Source of the DNA: Xenorhabdus nematophila ATCC 19061
GTDB lineage: Bacteria; Pseudomonadota; Gammaproteobacteria; Enterobacterales; Enterobacteriaceae
NCBI RefSeq assembly: GCF_000252955.1
Contig: NC_014228.1
Location: 4,310,701 to 4,374,700, forward strand
Direction: 5' to 3'
DNA: 64,000 nucleotides
In this document: piece after piece, positions 1-11,309 of the stretch
How positions within the stretch are numbered: position 1 is the first letter of the stretch
Layout: each line of letters starts with the position of its first letter
The notes under the pieces: model-generated
What the model was told of the DNA's origin: nothing
Databases searched by the model: none
What the model saw: the letters and a program-made list of their open reading frames with translations, nothing else
Translations under genes and position numbers: made by a program

Positions 1-259
1 AACCATGGTGGGTGACATGGGGAGCATTCTTTCAGGCGGACAAAAACAGCGTGTATCCCTTGCACGGGCACTTTACAAGTGTCCGCGTATCCTCTTTCTT
101 GATGAGGCCACCAGCCATCTCGACGTTTTTAATGAACGCAAGATAAATGAGGCTGTAAAGCAGATGCCGATTACGCGTGTATTTGTGGCTCATCGGCCAG
201 AAATGATCGCTGTCGCAGACCGAGTTTATAACCTGAGGGATAAGACCTTTACAACGTAA
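1..259 (+). CDS. ABC-type bacteriocin/peptide exporter, C-terminal end (5' part outside window)
   Basis: Only the last 85 or so codons are visible; the frame is open to the window edge, so the ATG at 5 is probably internal. The fragment is the end of an ABC nucleotide-binding domain: signature LSGGQKQR, Walker B RILFLDEATSHLD, and the H-loop histidine in VFVAHRPE. The sequence resembles the ATPase end of CvaB/RaxB-type exporters, which cleave a leader peptide and export bacteriocins through the inner membrane. The peptidase and membrane domains that would prove this lie outside the window. It stops at TAA 257-259 and no gene follows directly. The ABC call is secure; the bacteriocin assignment is likely. 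Confidence 0.8.
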   Translation, partial: TMVGDMGSILSGGQKQRVSLARALYKCPRILFLDEATSHLDVFNERKINEAVKQMPITRVFVAHRPEMIAVADRVYNLRDKTFTT

Positions 260-765
260 TCAATTTCGAATCGCCATTTCAAAAACGATACCTATAAATT
301 AACTGGAAAATATCTGTCTTAAACCATACCCTGCATATTTTCACCATTTTTATAAGCAGGATTCTTTTTAAGAAAAATTTTTATTTCCTGATAAGCCAAA
401 AAACCTGACCATTAAATACATCTCAGACCAGATAAATTCTTATTAATGCAACTTGGATTCACATAATAAGTTAAAGAAACCAATCCTTCCTGATATCTTC
501 CCCAAAAATGGACAACCCCGCCGCAAGCAGCAGGGTATCAAAACCAATAGTCAACTACAGGGTAGTTCGCCCCAAGGGACGGGGAATATAACCCTCAGAG
601 ATTAAAATTGCCATCACAAAAAATTATTCAATTCAGCGATAAGTGCTATAGCAAACTGAATATTACCTGACTATAGTAAACAGTATTAAAGAGTAAACAA
701 TATTGAAGGTTTATCTTCACGCTTTAGAAAAAGCAGCGTTAAAGAGCAAATAACGTCTCTGAACA
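260..765. other. Intergenic region with short inverted repeats
   Basis: No convincing gene. It holds an imperfect hairpin at 515-536 (about 10-bp arms with two mismatches, AA loop) and, 40 bases on, a second GC-rich palindromic stretch with CCCC/GGGG arms near 571-587. The pair stands out from AT-rich surroundings and may be the end of a small repeat or a vanished transposable element. I cannot place it in a named repeat family. Confidence 0.4.
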
Positions 766-795
766 TTGGCAAATCAACTCAGTGAGATCATGGAA

Positions 796-1125
796 ATGGT
801 GAAAAACCGTAATGTCCTTCTATTACTATGTACCACATTCGGGTGGTCACTTATCACAGGTTGCTCCAGTATCATGACGCACAGCGGTCCCCATCAGGGT
901 TATTATTCTGGCGCAAAAGCCAATATTGACATGTTGAAAGATGATCAAACCGGATGGATTATGAAACCTCTGCTTGCTGTTGATTTACCGTTTTCTGCCT
1001 TTCTGGATACACTTCTGCTCCCTTATGATTATGCCCGTTCAAGTCAAAATCAAGCTGAACAATCCCCCAAGCGTCGCATTGAACAACTGGAAAAAACCAA
1101 TAACACACTGCCTGAATCATCATAA
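796..1125 (+). CDS. yidQ: YidQ/YceK-family lipoprotein (DUF1375)
   Basis: Small outer-membrane-type lipoprotein of 109 residues from the ATG at 796. The frame extends up to a TTG at 766, and ATG 790 is also possible, but 796 gives a proper lipoprotein signal: charged MVKNR, a hydrophobic run, and lipobox LITGC with the acylated cysteine at about 23. The body matches E. coli YidQ (GCSSIMTHSG start, then DLPFSAFLDTLLLPYDYAR). YidQ has no established function. The next gene is the convergent yidR homologue, and the yidQ/yidR pairing also occurs in E. coli, which supports the name. Confidence 0.85.
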   Translation: MVKNRNVLLLLCTTFGWSLITGCSSIMTHSGPHQGYYSGAKANIDMLKDDQTGWIMKPLLAVDLPFSAFLDTLLLPYDYARSSQNQAEQSPKRRIEQLEKTNNTLPESS

Positions 1126-1201
1126 ATGACGTTATCCGTCTTTTCGGATATCGCCATTCACCAGCAATATCCCATCATATTGGTCTTAATCAATATTAGT
1201 T

Positions 1202-2491
1202 TTAATCAATTCCGGTTTCCGCTACACATATTTGCCGATAACCCTCAATATCACGCATAAAAGCCACATAGCGATCATCTGGTGATATAACGATTGCATC
1301 TGCGGAAGGCGCATTTTCGGTACGCTGTGTTAAACGCCGCATTTCACCACTTTGGCTATCACAGAGCACGACACTATTGTCACAAACACAGGCAATAAAC
1401 CGGCCACGGCTATCCCAACTGAATGCAGATTGTATATCATCATTGCCATAGGTTATCTGCTTCGGCTCCCCGCCATTTGGCGAGATGTACCACAGCTGGA
1501 CGATCCCATCGTCATCTTTCATTAAAAAACAGATTTTGCTGCCATCCGGCGATGTTCTCAACCAATGCCGGGGAACGTTCACAACACCCGGCCAACGCTT
1601 ATCATGTGTAAAAGTCAGGCGCTTCTGTTTCACTCCCGCCGGCGGAGCCGGTAACATTGTTTCAGTACCCGCCAAAGGCTGGTTTCCCGCAACCCCGTAA
1701 TCACTGTCATTCTCAGGCAGATCAACAATATAAATTTCCGGTATTTTTTCACCATTTTCAGCTCGCGAGTCACCGATAAACGCTAATGCCCAGCGCTGCC
1801 ACTGATCATTATCTTTCAAATATCCCCGCAACCCGATCCATCCCTCTTCATAAGCCCGATTGATGTCATCACTTCCGGGACGCGGGCAGGGCGTGGTTTG
1901 ACTGACAACAACGGAAAAATAGCTGCCATCATATTCTCTCGGATGCTGTTTTGCTGACGATACCGACCTCAATGGAACTGCCACAGCGACATTACGCAGG
2001 TCAAGGGCAGGATCTAATTCACGCATCACATGGTCATTGTAGGTGAAGCTCAAACGGCTGCCATCCAGGCTGAACACATGGACGTGTGTCCCTCCGCGCA
2101 AGGCACCTGCGGTGTAAGGCGGTGTAATATCCATGGCATCAATATTGGTCGCCACATTCGGCTTAGCATCGGAAACAATCACACCACGACGATGATGAAA
2201 ATCGTATTGCCACTGCGCATCTGGTTTTTCTGGGCCATGAATGAAGGCATAGCGAACTGGTTCCTGCTGACTGACCGTTACAACACCGACATGAGCGCCC
2301 TGTTCTGCCAGATAGATAACGTCCGTTTTTCCATTATCAACATGAATTTTTTCTATCGTTAAGCCAGTAAAAGACGCACCATCGGGACGAACGTCGAATA
2401 CCAGCCACTGGCTGTCAGGCGTCCAAACATTTATATTAGTTATCTGGTGGCTACGGCTATCAAATGTGATCTGACGTTCCTTAAAGACCAT
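1202..2491 (-). CDS. yidR: YidR-like TolB-type beta-propeller protein (DUF3748)
   Basis: A 429-residue protein close in length and sequence to E. coli YidR; the opening ITFDSRSHQITNINVWTPDS and the block YDFHHRRGVIV are characteristic. The chain carries repeated WD40/TolB-like blades (for example WLRTSPDGSKICFLMKDDDG and VISPDDRYVAFMRD), so a beta-propeller fold is expected. No signal peptide is visible, suggesting a cytoplasmic location. The molecular function of YidR is not known; propellers of this sort resemble oligogalacturonate lyase and TolB, but no catalytic residues can be assigned. It converges on yidQ and is divergent from yicG. Confidence 0.88.
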   Translation of the reverse strand: MVFKERQITFDSRSHQITNINVWTPDSQWLVFDVRPDGASFTGLTIEKIHVDNGKTDVIYLAEQGAHVGVVTVSQQEPVRYAFIHGPEKPDAQWQYDFHHRRGVIVSDAKPNVATNIDAMDITPPYTAGALRGGTHVHVFSLDGSRLSFTYNDHVMRELDPALDLRNVAVAVPLRSVSSAKQHPREYDGSYFSVVVSQTTPCPRPGSDDINRAYEEGWIGLRGYLKDNDQWQRWALAFIGDSRAENGEKIPEIYIVDLPENDSDYGVAGNQPLAGTETMLPAPPAGVKQKRLTFTHDKRWPGVVNVPRHWLRTSPDGSKICFLMKDDDGIVQLWYISPNGGEPKQITYGNDDIQSAFSWDSRGRFIACVCDNSVVLCDSQSGEMRRLTQRTENAPSADAIVISPDDRYVAFMRDIEGYRQICVAETGID

Positions 2492-2624
2492 TTTCCTACC
2501 TTATTCTGAGAGGATTCGGATAATAAAAACTAATTTTATTCAGATTTAACTAAAAAAAATCAGTCGAGACGTTATTATTTCAACAGTACTCTTTACCTCT
2601 GCGTTATTCCATTTGGCTAAACTT

Positions 2625-3242
2625 ATGTTACTCAGTGTCCTTTATATCATTGGTATTACAGCCGAAGCCATGACCGGAGCCTTAGCCGCAGGCCGTCGGA
2701 AAATGGATGTGTTCGGTGTCATCATTATTGCTTCCGTGACAGCCATCGGTGGTGGTACGGTCCGTGATATCATTCTGGGCCACTACCCCCTCGGCTGGGT
2801 AAAAAATCCAGAATATATCGTCACTGTCGCCTGTGCTGCCGTGGTGACCATCTGGGTTGCTCCCATGATGAAACATCTGCGTCGCCTATTTCTCATTCTT
2901 GATGCAATTGGTTTAATCGTCTTTTCCATTATCGGTGCTCAAATCGCATTGGAGATGCACTACAGCCCAATCATTGCTGCCATTGCTGCCGTGATTACCG
3001 GCGTTTTCGGCGGCGTTCTGCGCGATATGTTCTGCAATACCATTCCCTTGGTGTTCCAGAAAGAGATTTATGCCGGTGTCTCATTTGCTGCCGCCTGGCT
3101 CTATATCGGCTTATTACATACGCCATTGCATCCAAACAGCGTGATTCTAATCACATTGATAGCAGGGCTGACCGCACGATTAATTGCTATCCGTTATCGC
3201 CTGGGCCTGCCTATCTTTAATTATGATGGCACGGATCATTAA
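2625..3242 (+). CDS. yicG: YicG-like inner-membrane protein (UPF0126/TRIC family)
   Basis: About 205 residues from ATG 2625; a TTG at 2613 is in frame but less likely. The protein consists of two similar halves of three membrane segments each, both with glycine-rich motifs ([12 protein letters not shown] and [10 protein letters not shown]), typical of UPF0126 proteins, which are related to TRIC cation channels. It is nearly identical in plan to E. coli YicG, which lies next to ligB there as here. An inner-membrane channel or transporter role is inferred from the family; the substrate is unknown. It is followed by a hairpin shared with the convergent ligB. Confidence 0.9.
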   Translation: MLLSVLYIIGITAEAMTGALAAGRRKMDVFGVIIIASVTAIGGGTVRDIILGHYPLGWVKNPEYIVTVACAAVVTIWVAPMMKHLRRLFLILDAIGLIVFSIIGAQIALEMHYSPIIAAIAAVITGVFGGVLRDMFCNTIPLVFQKEIYAGVSFAAAWLYIGLLHTPLHPNSVILITLIAGLTARLIAIRYRLGLPIFNYDGTDH

Positions 3243-3259
3243 GACCCCTCATCGTTATT

Positions 3260-3280
3260 AGGGGCACAACCCGTTGCCCC

Positions 3281-3281
<1 letters not shown>
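3260..3281. terminator. Hairpin between convergent yicG and ligB
   Basis: Arms AGGGGCA and TGCCCCT enclose an 8-base loop directly between the two converging stops. There is no strong T-run on either strand, so this is a plausible weak bidirectional terminator only. Confidence 0.45.
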
Positions 3282-5023
<1,742 letters not shown>

Positions 5024-5090
5024 TTAAGCTCCTAAAACATGAGCAGAGAATAAAAAACAGGATGACTTTTACCAAGATGGAAAAAATGGG

Positions 5091-5162
5091 TTTGCGAAGC
5101 GTTTCGAAAAATAGATATCCAATTTCTGCAACCCGCTATTTTTACTGAAACTGTTTCGCAAA
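5091..5162. repeat. Long imperfect inverted repeat upstream of gmk
   Basis: Arms at 5091-5114 and 5136-5162 pair over roughly 24-27 bases with a few mismatches (outer TTTGCGAA/TTCGCAAA, inner AAAAATAG/CTATTTTT), separated by about 21 bases. It sits between ligB and gmk, ending about 160 bases before the gmk start. It could be a transcribed hairpin, a palindromic repeat, or a leader structure. Confidence 0.55.
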
Positions 5163-5188
5163 ATTAACAAGTAACGTCAGTTTGTTAA

Positions 5189-5944
<756 letters not shown>

Positions 5945-5998
5945 ACCAAGTTTCAGTATGATGCCCAGTCATTTATTTATCTCTGGAGTAGCACACAT

Positions 5999-6274
5999 AT
6001 GGCACGCGTAACTGTTCAAGACGCAGTAGAAAAAATTGGTAACCGTTTTGACCTGGTGTTGGTCGCTGCTCGCCGAGCACGCCAATTGCAATCAGGTGGT
6101 AAAGATCCTCTCGTTCCAGAAGAAAACGATAAGATGACGGTTATCGCTCTGCGTGAAATCGAGCAAGGCCTGATTAACAATAAAATTCTTGATGTTCGTG
6201 AGCGCCAGGAACAACAAGAACAAGAGGCCGCAGAAATCAAAGCTGTGTCTGCCATCGCTGAAGGTCGTCGTTAA
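5999..6274 (+). CDS. rpoZ: RNA polymerase omega subunit
   Basis: A 91-residue omega subunit, the same length as in E. coli, starting [29 protein letters not shown]. Omega helps assemble the beta-prime subunit into RNA polymerase and contributes to one of the ppGpp-binding sites, which fits its position directly before spoT (18 bases). ATG 5999 is preceded by an AGGAG-like ribosome binding site (TCTGGAGTAG). Confidence 0.97.
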   Translation: MARVTVQDAVEKIGNRFDLVLVAARRARQLQSGGKDPLVPEENDKMTVIALREIEQGLINNKILDVRERQEQQEQEAAEIKAVSAIAEGRR

Positions 6275-6292
6275 TTTTACGGTAGGTCTGCC

Positions 6293-8407
6293 TTGTACCT
6301 GTTTGAAAGCCTGAATCAGCTTGTTCTGAAATATTTGCCTGAAGATCAAATCGATCTGCTTAAACAGGCCTATGCCGTTGCGCGGGATGCCCACGAGGGG
6401 CAGACCCGTTCCAGCGGTGAGCCGTATATCACTCATCCGGTCGCTGTTGCCTGTATTCTGGCCGAAATGCGTCTTGATCATGAAACGCTCATGGCGGCAC
6501 TTCTGCATGATGTTATTGAAGATACCCCGGCAACATTTCAGGATATAGAACAGTTATTCGGCACGGCCGTCGCCGGTTTGGTAGAAGGCGTATCCAAACT
6601 GGATAAGCTGAACTTCCGTGATAAAAAGGAAGCTCAGGCTGAAAACTTCCGCAAAATGATCATGGCAATGGTGCAGGATATTCGCGTCATCCTGATCAAA
6701 CTGGCAGACCGTACACACAATATGCGAACCCTTGGCTCCCTGCGCCCTGATAAACGGCGGCGCATTGCCAGGGAAACGCTGGAAATTTATAGCCCTCTTG
6801 CTCATCGTTTAGGTATTCATCACCTGAAAACAGAGCTGGAGGAGCTTGGATTTGAAGCACTGTACCCCAATCGTTACCGCGTGATTAAAGAGGTTGTCAA
6901 AGCTGCCCGTGGTAACCGTAAAGAGATGATCCAGAAAATTCTGTCTGAAATTGAAGGCAGACTCACCGATGCCGGCATTCAATGTACGGTCAGTGGCCGC
7001 GAAAAACATCTCTACTCTATCTATCGCAAGATGCACCTGAAAGAACAGCGTTTCCATTCCATCATGGATATTTATGCTTTCCGGGTCATCGTCGCCAATC
7101 TCGATACCTGCTATCGCGTCCTGGGGCAAATGCACAGTTTATATAAGCCCCGCCCCGGTAGAGTGAAAGATTATATTGCCATTCCCAAAGCCAACGGCTA
7201 CCAATCCCTGCATACTTCCCTTATTGGCCCGCATGGCGTACCTGTTGAAGTTCAGATTCGCACTGAAGATATGGATCAGATGGCGGAAATGGGGGTCGCA
7301 GCACACTGGGCCTATAAAGCACAGGGTGAATCCGGTACCACTGCACAAGTCCGTGCGCAACGCTGGATGCAGAGTTTACTGGAACTTCAGCAAAGCGCCG
7401 GAAGCTCTTTTGAATTTATTGAAAGCGTTAAATCTGATTTATTCCCCGATGAGATTTACGTTTTTACCCCGGAAGGACGCATTGTTGAGTTACCGGCCGG
7501 GGCGACCCCTGTCGATTTTGCCTATGCCGTCCATACGGATATCGGCCATGCTTGTGTCGGCGCACGTGTTGATCGTCTGCCTTATCCCCTCTCTCAGACA
7601 CTCAGCAGTGGGCAAACGGTTGAGATCATCACCGCTCCCGGCGCACGCCCTAACGCTGCATGGCTGAATTTTGTCGTCAGCTCTAAAGCACGGGCCAAGA
7701 TTCGTCAGTTACTGAAAAACCTGAAGCGGGATGATTCCATCGGATTAGGGCGTCGCCTGCTCAATCATGCACTGGGCAACGGCACGAAAATCGCCGATAT
7801 CCCACAGGAGAATATCGACAAAGAACTGGCAAGAATGAAGCTTGCCATGTTGGATGATTTACTGGCGGAAATCGGGTTAGGCAATGCCATGAGCGTGGTA
7901 GTCGCGCGTAATTTATTATTGGGCGCGGCAGAAAAACTGCCGAATAGCAACCACAATGCCGCCCGTAAGCTGCCTATCAAAGGCGCTGACGGCATTCTGA
8001 TCACCTTTGCAAAATGTTGTCGGCCGATTCCAGGCGATCCGATTATTGCCCATATCAGCCCGGGGAAAGGCTTGGTGATCCACCATGAATCATGCCGCAA
8101 TATCCGTGGATACCAAAAAGAACCGGAAAAATTCATGCCTGTTGAATGGGATAAAGATATCAATAACGATTTTATTGCTGAAATTAAAGTTGATATGTTT
8201 AACCATCAGGGCGCACTGGCAAATCTGACGGCCGCCATCAATGATGCAAACTCCAGCATTCAGAGCATGAATACAGAAGAAAAAGATGGCCGCGTCTATT
8301 GTGCTTTCATCAGGCTGACAGCCAAAGACCGTATCCAGCTGGCGAATATCATGCGTAAGATACGTGTCATGCCAGATGTGATGCGGGTCAGCCGTAACCG
8401 AAACTAG
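6293..8407 (+). CDS. spoT: Bifunctional (p)ppGpp synthetase/hydrolase SpoT
   Basis: A 704-residue RelA/SpoT homologue that degrades ppGpp and makes it weakly, coupling growth to fatty-acid, carbon and iron supply. It starts at TTG 6293, as in E. coli spoT. Visible parts: HD hydrolase domain with H72-D73 (LLHDVIED), synthetase region with RVKDYIAIPKANGYQSLHT near residues 285-303, a TGS domain (EIYVFTPEGRIVELPAGATP), the cysteine-bearing zinc-finger-like region (FAKCCRPIPGDPI), and a C-terminal ACT domain. All features needed for hydrolysis look intact. trmH follows five bases after the stop, indicating translational coupling. Confidence 0.97.
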   Translation: MYLFESLNQLVLKYLPEDQIDLLKQAYAVARDAHEGQTRSSGEPYITHPVAVACILAEMRLDHETLMAALLHDVIEDTPATFQDIEQLFGTAVAGLVEGVSKLDKLNFRDKKEAQAENFRKMIMAMVQDIRVILIKLADRTHNMRTLGSLRPDKRRRIARETLEIYSPLAHRLGIHHLKTELEELGFEALYPNRYRVIKEVVKAARGNRKEMIQKILSEIEGRLTDAGIQCTVSGREKHLYSIYRKMHLKEQRFHSIMDIYAFRVIVANLDTCYRVLGQMHSLYKPRPGRVKDYIAIPKANGYQSLHTSLIGPHGVPVEVQIRTEDMDQMAEMGVAAHWAYKAQGESGTTAQVRAQRWMQSLLELQQSAGSSFEFIESVKSDLFPDEIYVFTPEGRIVELPAGATPVDFAYAVHTDIGHACVGARVDRLPYPLSQTLSSGQTVEIITAPGARPNAAWLNFVVSSKARAKIRQLLKNLKRDDSIGLGRRLLNHALGNGTKIADIPQENIDKELARMKLAMLDDLLAEIGLGNAMSVVVARNLLLGAAEKLPNSNHNAARKLPIKGADGILITFAKCCRPIPGDPIIAHISPGKGLVIHHESCRNIRGYQKEPEKFMPVEWDKDINNDFIAEIKVDMFNHQGALANLTAAINDANSSIQSMNTEEKDGRVYCAFIRLTAKDRIQLANIMRKIRVMPDVMRVSRNRN

Positions 8408-8412
8408 AGGTT

Positions 8413-9120
8413 ATGAATCCTAAACGTTACGCACGCATTTGCCAAATGATGGCAATGCGCCAACCTGACCTGACAATTTGTCTCGAAGAAGTCCACAAAC
8501 CCCATAACGTATCCGCTGTTATTCGTACGGCGGATGCAATTGGCATCCACCAAATCCATGCCATCTGGCCCGACCAATCACTCAGAACCCAACTTTCCTC
8601 TGCGGCAGGCAGCAATAGCTGGGTTCAGGTGCAGACCCATTCCACCATTCAACAGGCCATTGAGCAGTTTAAATCCGATGGTATGCAGGTCTTGGCGACC
8701 CATCTCTCAGATAAAGCGGTCGATTTCCGCCAAATTGATTACACTAAACCTACCTGCATTATTATGGGGCAGGAAAAGAAAGGAATTTCAAAACAGGCCG
8801 TCGCCTTGGCAGATCATGACATCATTATTCCGATGGCAGGCATGGTGCAATCACTCAATGTTTCAGTCGCCTCTGCCCTGATCTTGTATGAAGCGCAACG
8901 GCAGCGCCAACTCGTCGGCATGTACCAGCGGGAGGAAAGCATACTGTCTGAGGAAGAACAGCAAAAATTACTTTTCGAAGGGGGATATCCCGTTTTAGCG
9001 GCAGTTTCCCGCCGTAAGGGGCTGGCGCAACCATTGATTGATCAACAAGGGCAAATCATCGCCAGTGAAACATGGTGGGCAGAAATGCAATCAACAACTG
9101 CACCATCAAAAAGGACATAA
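8413..9120 (+). CDS. trmH: tRNA (guanosine-18-2'-O)-methyltransferase TrmH
   Basis: SPOUT-class methyltransferase that methylates the ribose of G18 in the D-loop of tRNAs using S-adenosylmethionine. At 235 residues it is slightly longer than E. coli TrmH. The trefoil-knot motifs are present: IIMGQEKKGIS and IPMAGMVQSLNVSVASALILYEAQRQRQ split over its two strands; N-terminal NVSAVIRTADAIG carries the conserved arginine. It begins five bases after the spoT stop and lies 24 bases before recG, so it belongs to the same operon. Confidence 0.96.
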   Translation: MNPKRYARICQMMAMRQPDLTICLEEVHKPHNVSAVIRTADAIGIHQIHAIWPDQSLRTQLSSAAGSNSWVQVQTHSTIQQAIEQFKSDGMQVLATHLSDKAVDFRQIDYTKPTCIIMGQEKKGISKQAVALADHDIIIPMAGMVQSLNVSVASALILYEAQRQRQLVGMYQREESILSEEEQQKLLFEGGYPVLAAVSRRKGLAQPLIDQQGQIIASETWWAEMQSTTAPSKRT

Positions 9121-9144
9121 ATCACACCGACGGAGACTTCACAC

Positions 9145-11226
9145 ATGAAAGGCCAACTGCTTGATGCTATCTCTTTAACCACACTGCGTGGTGTCGGAAC
9201 CAATCAGGTCACTAAGCTCGCCAAATTAGGGTTGGTCAATCTACAGGATTTGTTGCTGCATCTGCCTCTCCGCTATGAAGATCAAACACATCTGTATACC
9301 ATCAACGAATTGTTGCCGGGTATTTATGCAACAGTAACCGGTGAAGTCTTGCGCACAAATGTCGTTTTTGGGCGCCGGCGCATCATGACCTGCCAAATCA
9401 GCGATGGTACCGGTGTATTGACCCTGCGTTTTTTCAATTTCACCGCTGCCATGAAAAATAATTTGGCGGAAGGAAAACACATCGTTGCCTATGGTGAAAT
9501 CCGGCGTGGCAATCAAGGCCCGGAAATTATTCATCCTGAATATAAGGTTCAGCAACACGCTGCCCGTGTTCAATTACAGGACACCTTAACGCCTGTCTAT
9601 CCGACGACTGAGGGTGTACGCCAGACAACACTGCGTAAACTCATTGAGCAGGCTCTGGAGATATTGGATACCTGTGCCGTTAATGAATTGCTGCCAGAAG
9701 AATTCAGCCGGAATATGATTAGCCTGCCCAATGCGCTACATATGTTGCACCGCCCCCCACCAGATATATCCCTGACCGATTTGGAAAACGGCCGGCACCC
9801 GGCTCAACGCCGCTTGATCCTCGAAGAATTACTGGCGCACCATTTAAGTATGTTGGCAGTCAGGGCCGGCGCCCAACGCTTTCATGCCCAGCCACTCTCG
9901 GCGGATGACACCTTAAAACAGCAGCTTCTGAGTCAGTTGCCCTTCTCCCCGACGGGAGCACAAGCCCGTGTCGTTGCGGAAATAGAACACGATCTGGAAA
10001 AAAATGTCCCCATGATGCGTTTGATACAAGGAGATGTGGGATCGGGTAAAACTCTGGTCGCAGCTCTGGCGGCGGTTCGTGCGATGGTTCACGGCAAACA
10101 AGTTGCACTGATGGCCCCGACTGAACTACTGGCTGAGCAACATGCCAATACGTTTCGTCAATGGCTTGAGCCGCTGGGAATGCAGGTCGGTTGGCTGGCC
10201 GGCAAACAAAAAGGCAAGGCACGTCAGGCACAACAAGAGGCGATTGCGAGTGGTCAGGTGAACATGATCATCGGTACTCATGCAATGTTTCAGGAACAGG
10301 TTAAATTTGCAGGATTGGCATTGGTGATTATTGATGAACAACACCGGTTTGGTGTTCACCAACGCCTTGCATTGTGGGAAAAAGGCCGTGAGCAGGGCTT
10401 TCATCCCCATCAATTGATCATGACAGCAACCCCGATCCCACGCACATTGGCAATGACGGCCTATGCCGATTTAGATACCTCTATCATTGATGAATTACCG
10501 CCCGGCAGAACACCAGTAACCACCGTTGCCATCCCGGATACCCGCCGGAACGATATCATCCAACGGATCAAAAGCGCCTGTCTGGAAGAAGGGCGTCAGG
10601 CTTATTGGGTCTGTACCCTGATCGAAGATTCAGAAGTACTGGAAGCTCAGGCAGCCCAGGCAACCAGTGAAGAACTCGCACTGGCATTGCCTGAACTGAA
10701 AATCGGCTTAGTCCACGGGCGCATGAAATCGGCAGAAAAACAGGCCATCATGGAGGCGTTCAAACAGGGTGAATTGCAATTGTTGGTTGCGACTACCGTG
10801 ATTGAAGTCGGTGTTGATGTGCCCAACGCCAGCCTGATGATCATCGATAATCCTGAACGGCTGGGATTGGCGCAATTACACCAGCTTCGGGGGCGTGTCG
10901 GGCGTGGAGCCATTGCTTCCCATTGTGTCCTGCTCTATAAAACCCCGCTGACCCATACCGCAAAAATACGTCTGCAAGTTTTGCGGGACAGTAATGATGG
11001 TTTTGTGATTGCCCAGAAAGATCTGGAAATTCGCGGGCCGGGGGAACTCCTTGGCACACGCCAGACCGGAAACACAGAATTTCGGATCGCAGATTTATTG
11101 CGGGATCAAAATATGCTGCCTGAAGTACAACGCATTGCCCGCTATCTCCACCAGCACTATCCGCAACATGCCAAGGCTCTGATTGAGCGCTGGCTGCCGG
11201 ATAGTTCACAATATAGCCATGCCTGA
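9145..11226 (+). CDS. recG: ATP-dependent DNA helicase RecG
   Basis: A 693-residue superfamily 2 helicase that reverses stalled replication forks and processes branched DNA. The N-terminal wedge domain (about 1-150) includes an OB fold (ATVTGEVLRT...). The helicase core shows Walker A GDVGSGKT at 296-303, DEQH at 397-400, motif III MTATPIPRTL, and the motif VI region QLRGRVGRG, followed by the TRG region ending RIADLLRDQNML. Length equals that of E. coli RecG. It closes the gmk operon and converges on gltS. Confidence 0.97.
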   Translation: MKGQLLDAISLTTLRGVGTNQVTKLAKLGLVNLQDLLLHLPLRYEDQTHLYTINELLPGIYATVTGEVLRTNVVFGRRRIMTCQISDGTGVLTLRFFNFTAAMKNNLAEGKHIVAYGEIRRGNQGPEIIHPEYKVQQHAARVQLQDTLTPVYPTTEGVRQTTLRKLIEQALEILDTCAVNELLPEEFSRNMISLPNALHMLHRPPPDISLTDLENGRHPAQRRLILEELLAHHLSMLAVRAGAQRFHAQPLSADDTLKQQLLSQLPFSPTGAQARVVAEIEHDLEKNVPMMRLIQGDVGSGKTLVAALAAVRAMVHGKQVALMAPTELLAEQHANTFRQWLEPLGMQVGWLAGKQKGKARQAQQEAIASGQVNMIIGTHAMFQEQVKFAGLALVIIDEQHRFGVHQRLALWEKGREQGFHPHQLIMTATPIPRTLAMTAYADLDTSIIDELPPGRTPVTTVAIPDTRRNDIIQRIKSACLEEGRQAYWVCTLIEDSEVLEAQAAQATSEELALALPELKIGLVHGRMKSAEKQAIMEAFKQGELQLLVATTVIEVGVDVPNASLMIIDNPERLGLAQLHQLRGRVGRGAIASHCVLLYKTPLTHTAKIRLQVLRDSNDGFVIAQKDLEIRGPGELLGTRQTGNTEFRIADLLRDQNMLPEVQRIARYLHQHYPQHAKALIERWLPDSSQYSHA

Positions 11227-11249
11227 ATACCAGCTGACATAAATAAACG

Positions 11250-11277
11250 AAAAAATGCCGCTGAGAGACTCAGCGGC
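11250..11277 (-). terminator. Rho-independent terminator of gltS
   Basis: A perfect 9-bp stem, GCCGCTGAG/CTCAGCGGC, with a three-base loop; read on the minus strand it is followed by ATTTTTT. It lies between the convergent recG and gltS stops. Confidence 0.88.
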
Positions 11278-11309
11278 AATGACATCAGGCAAGTCAAAAA
11301 TGGGTCAAT

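Noticed and set aside
9860..10413. Antisense frames opposite recG
   Set aside because: Low plausibility protein sequence and complete overlap with the helicase core.
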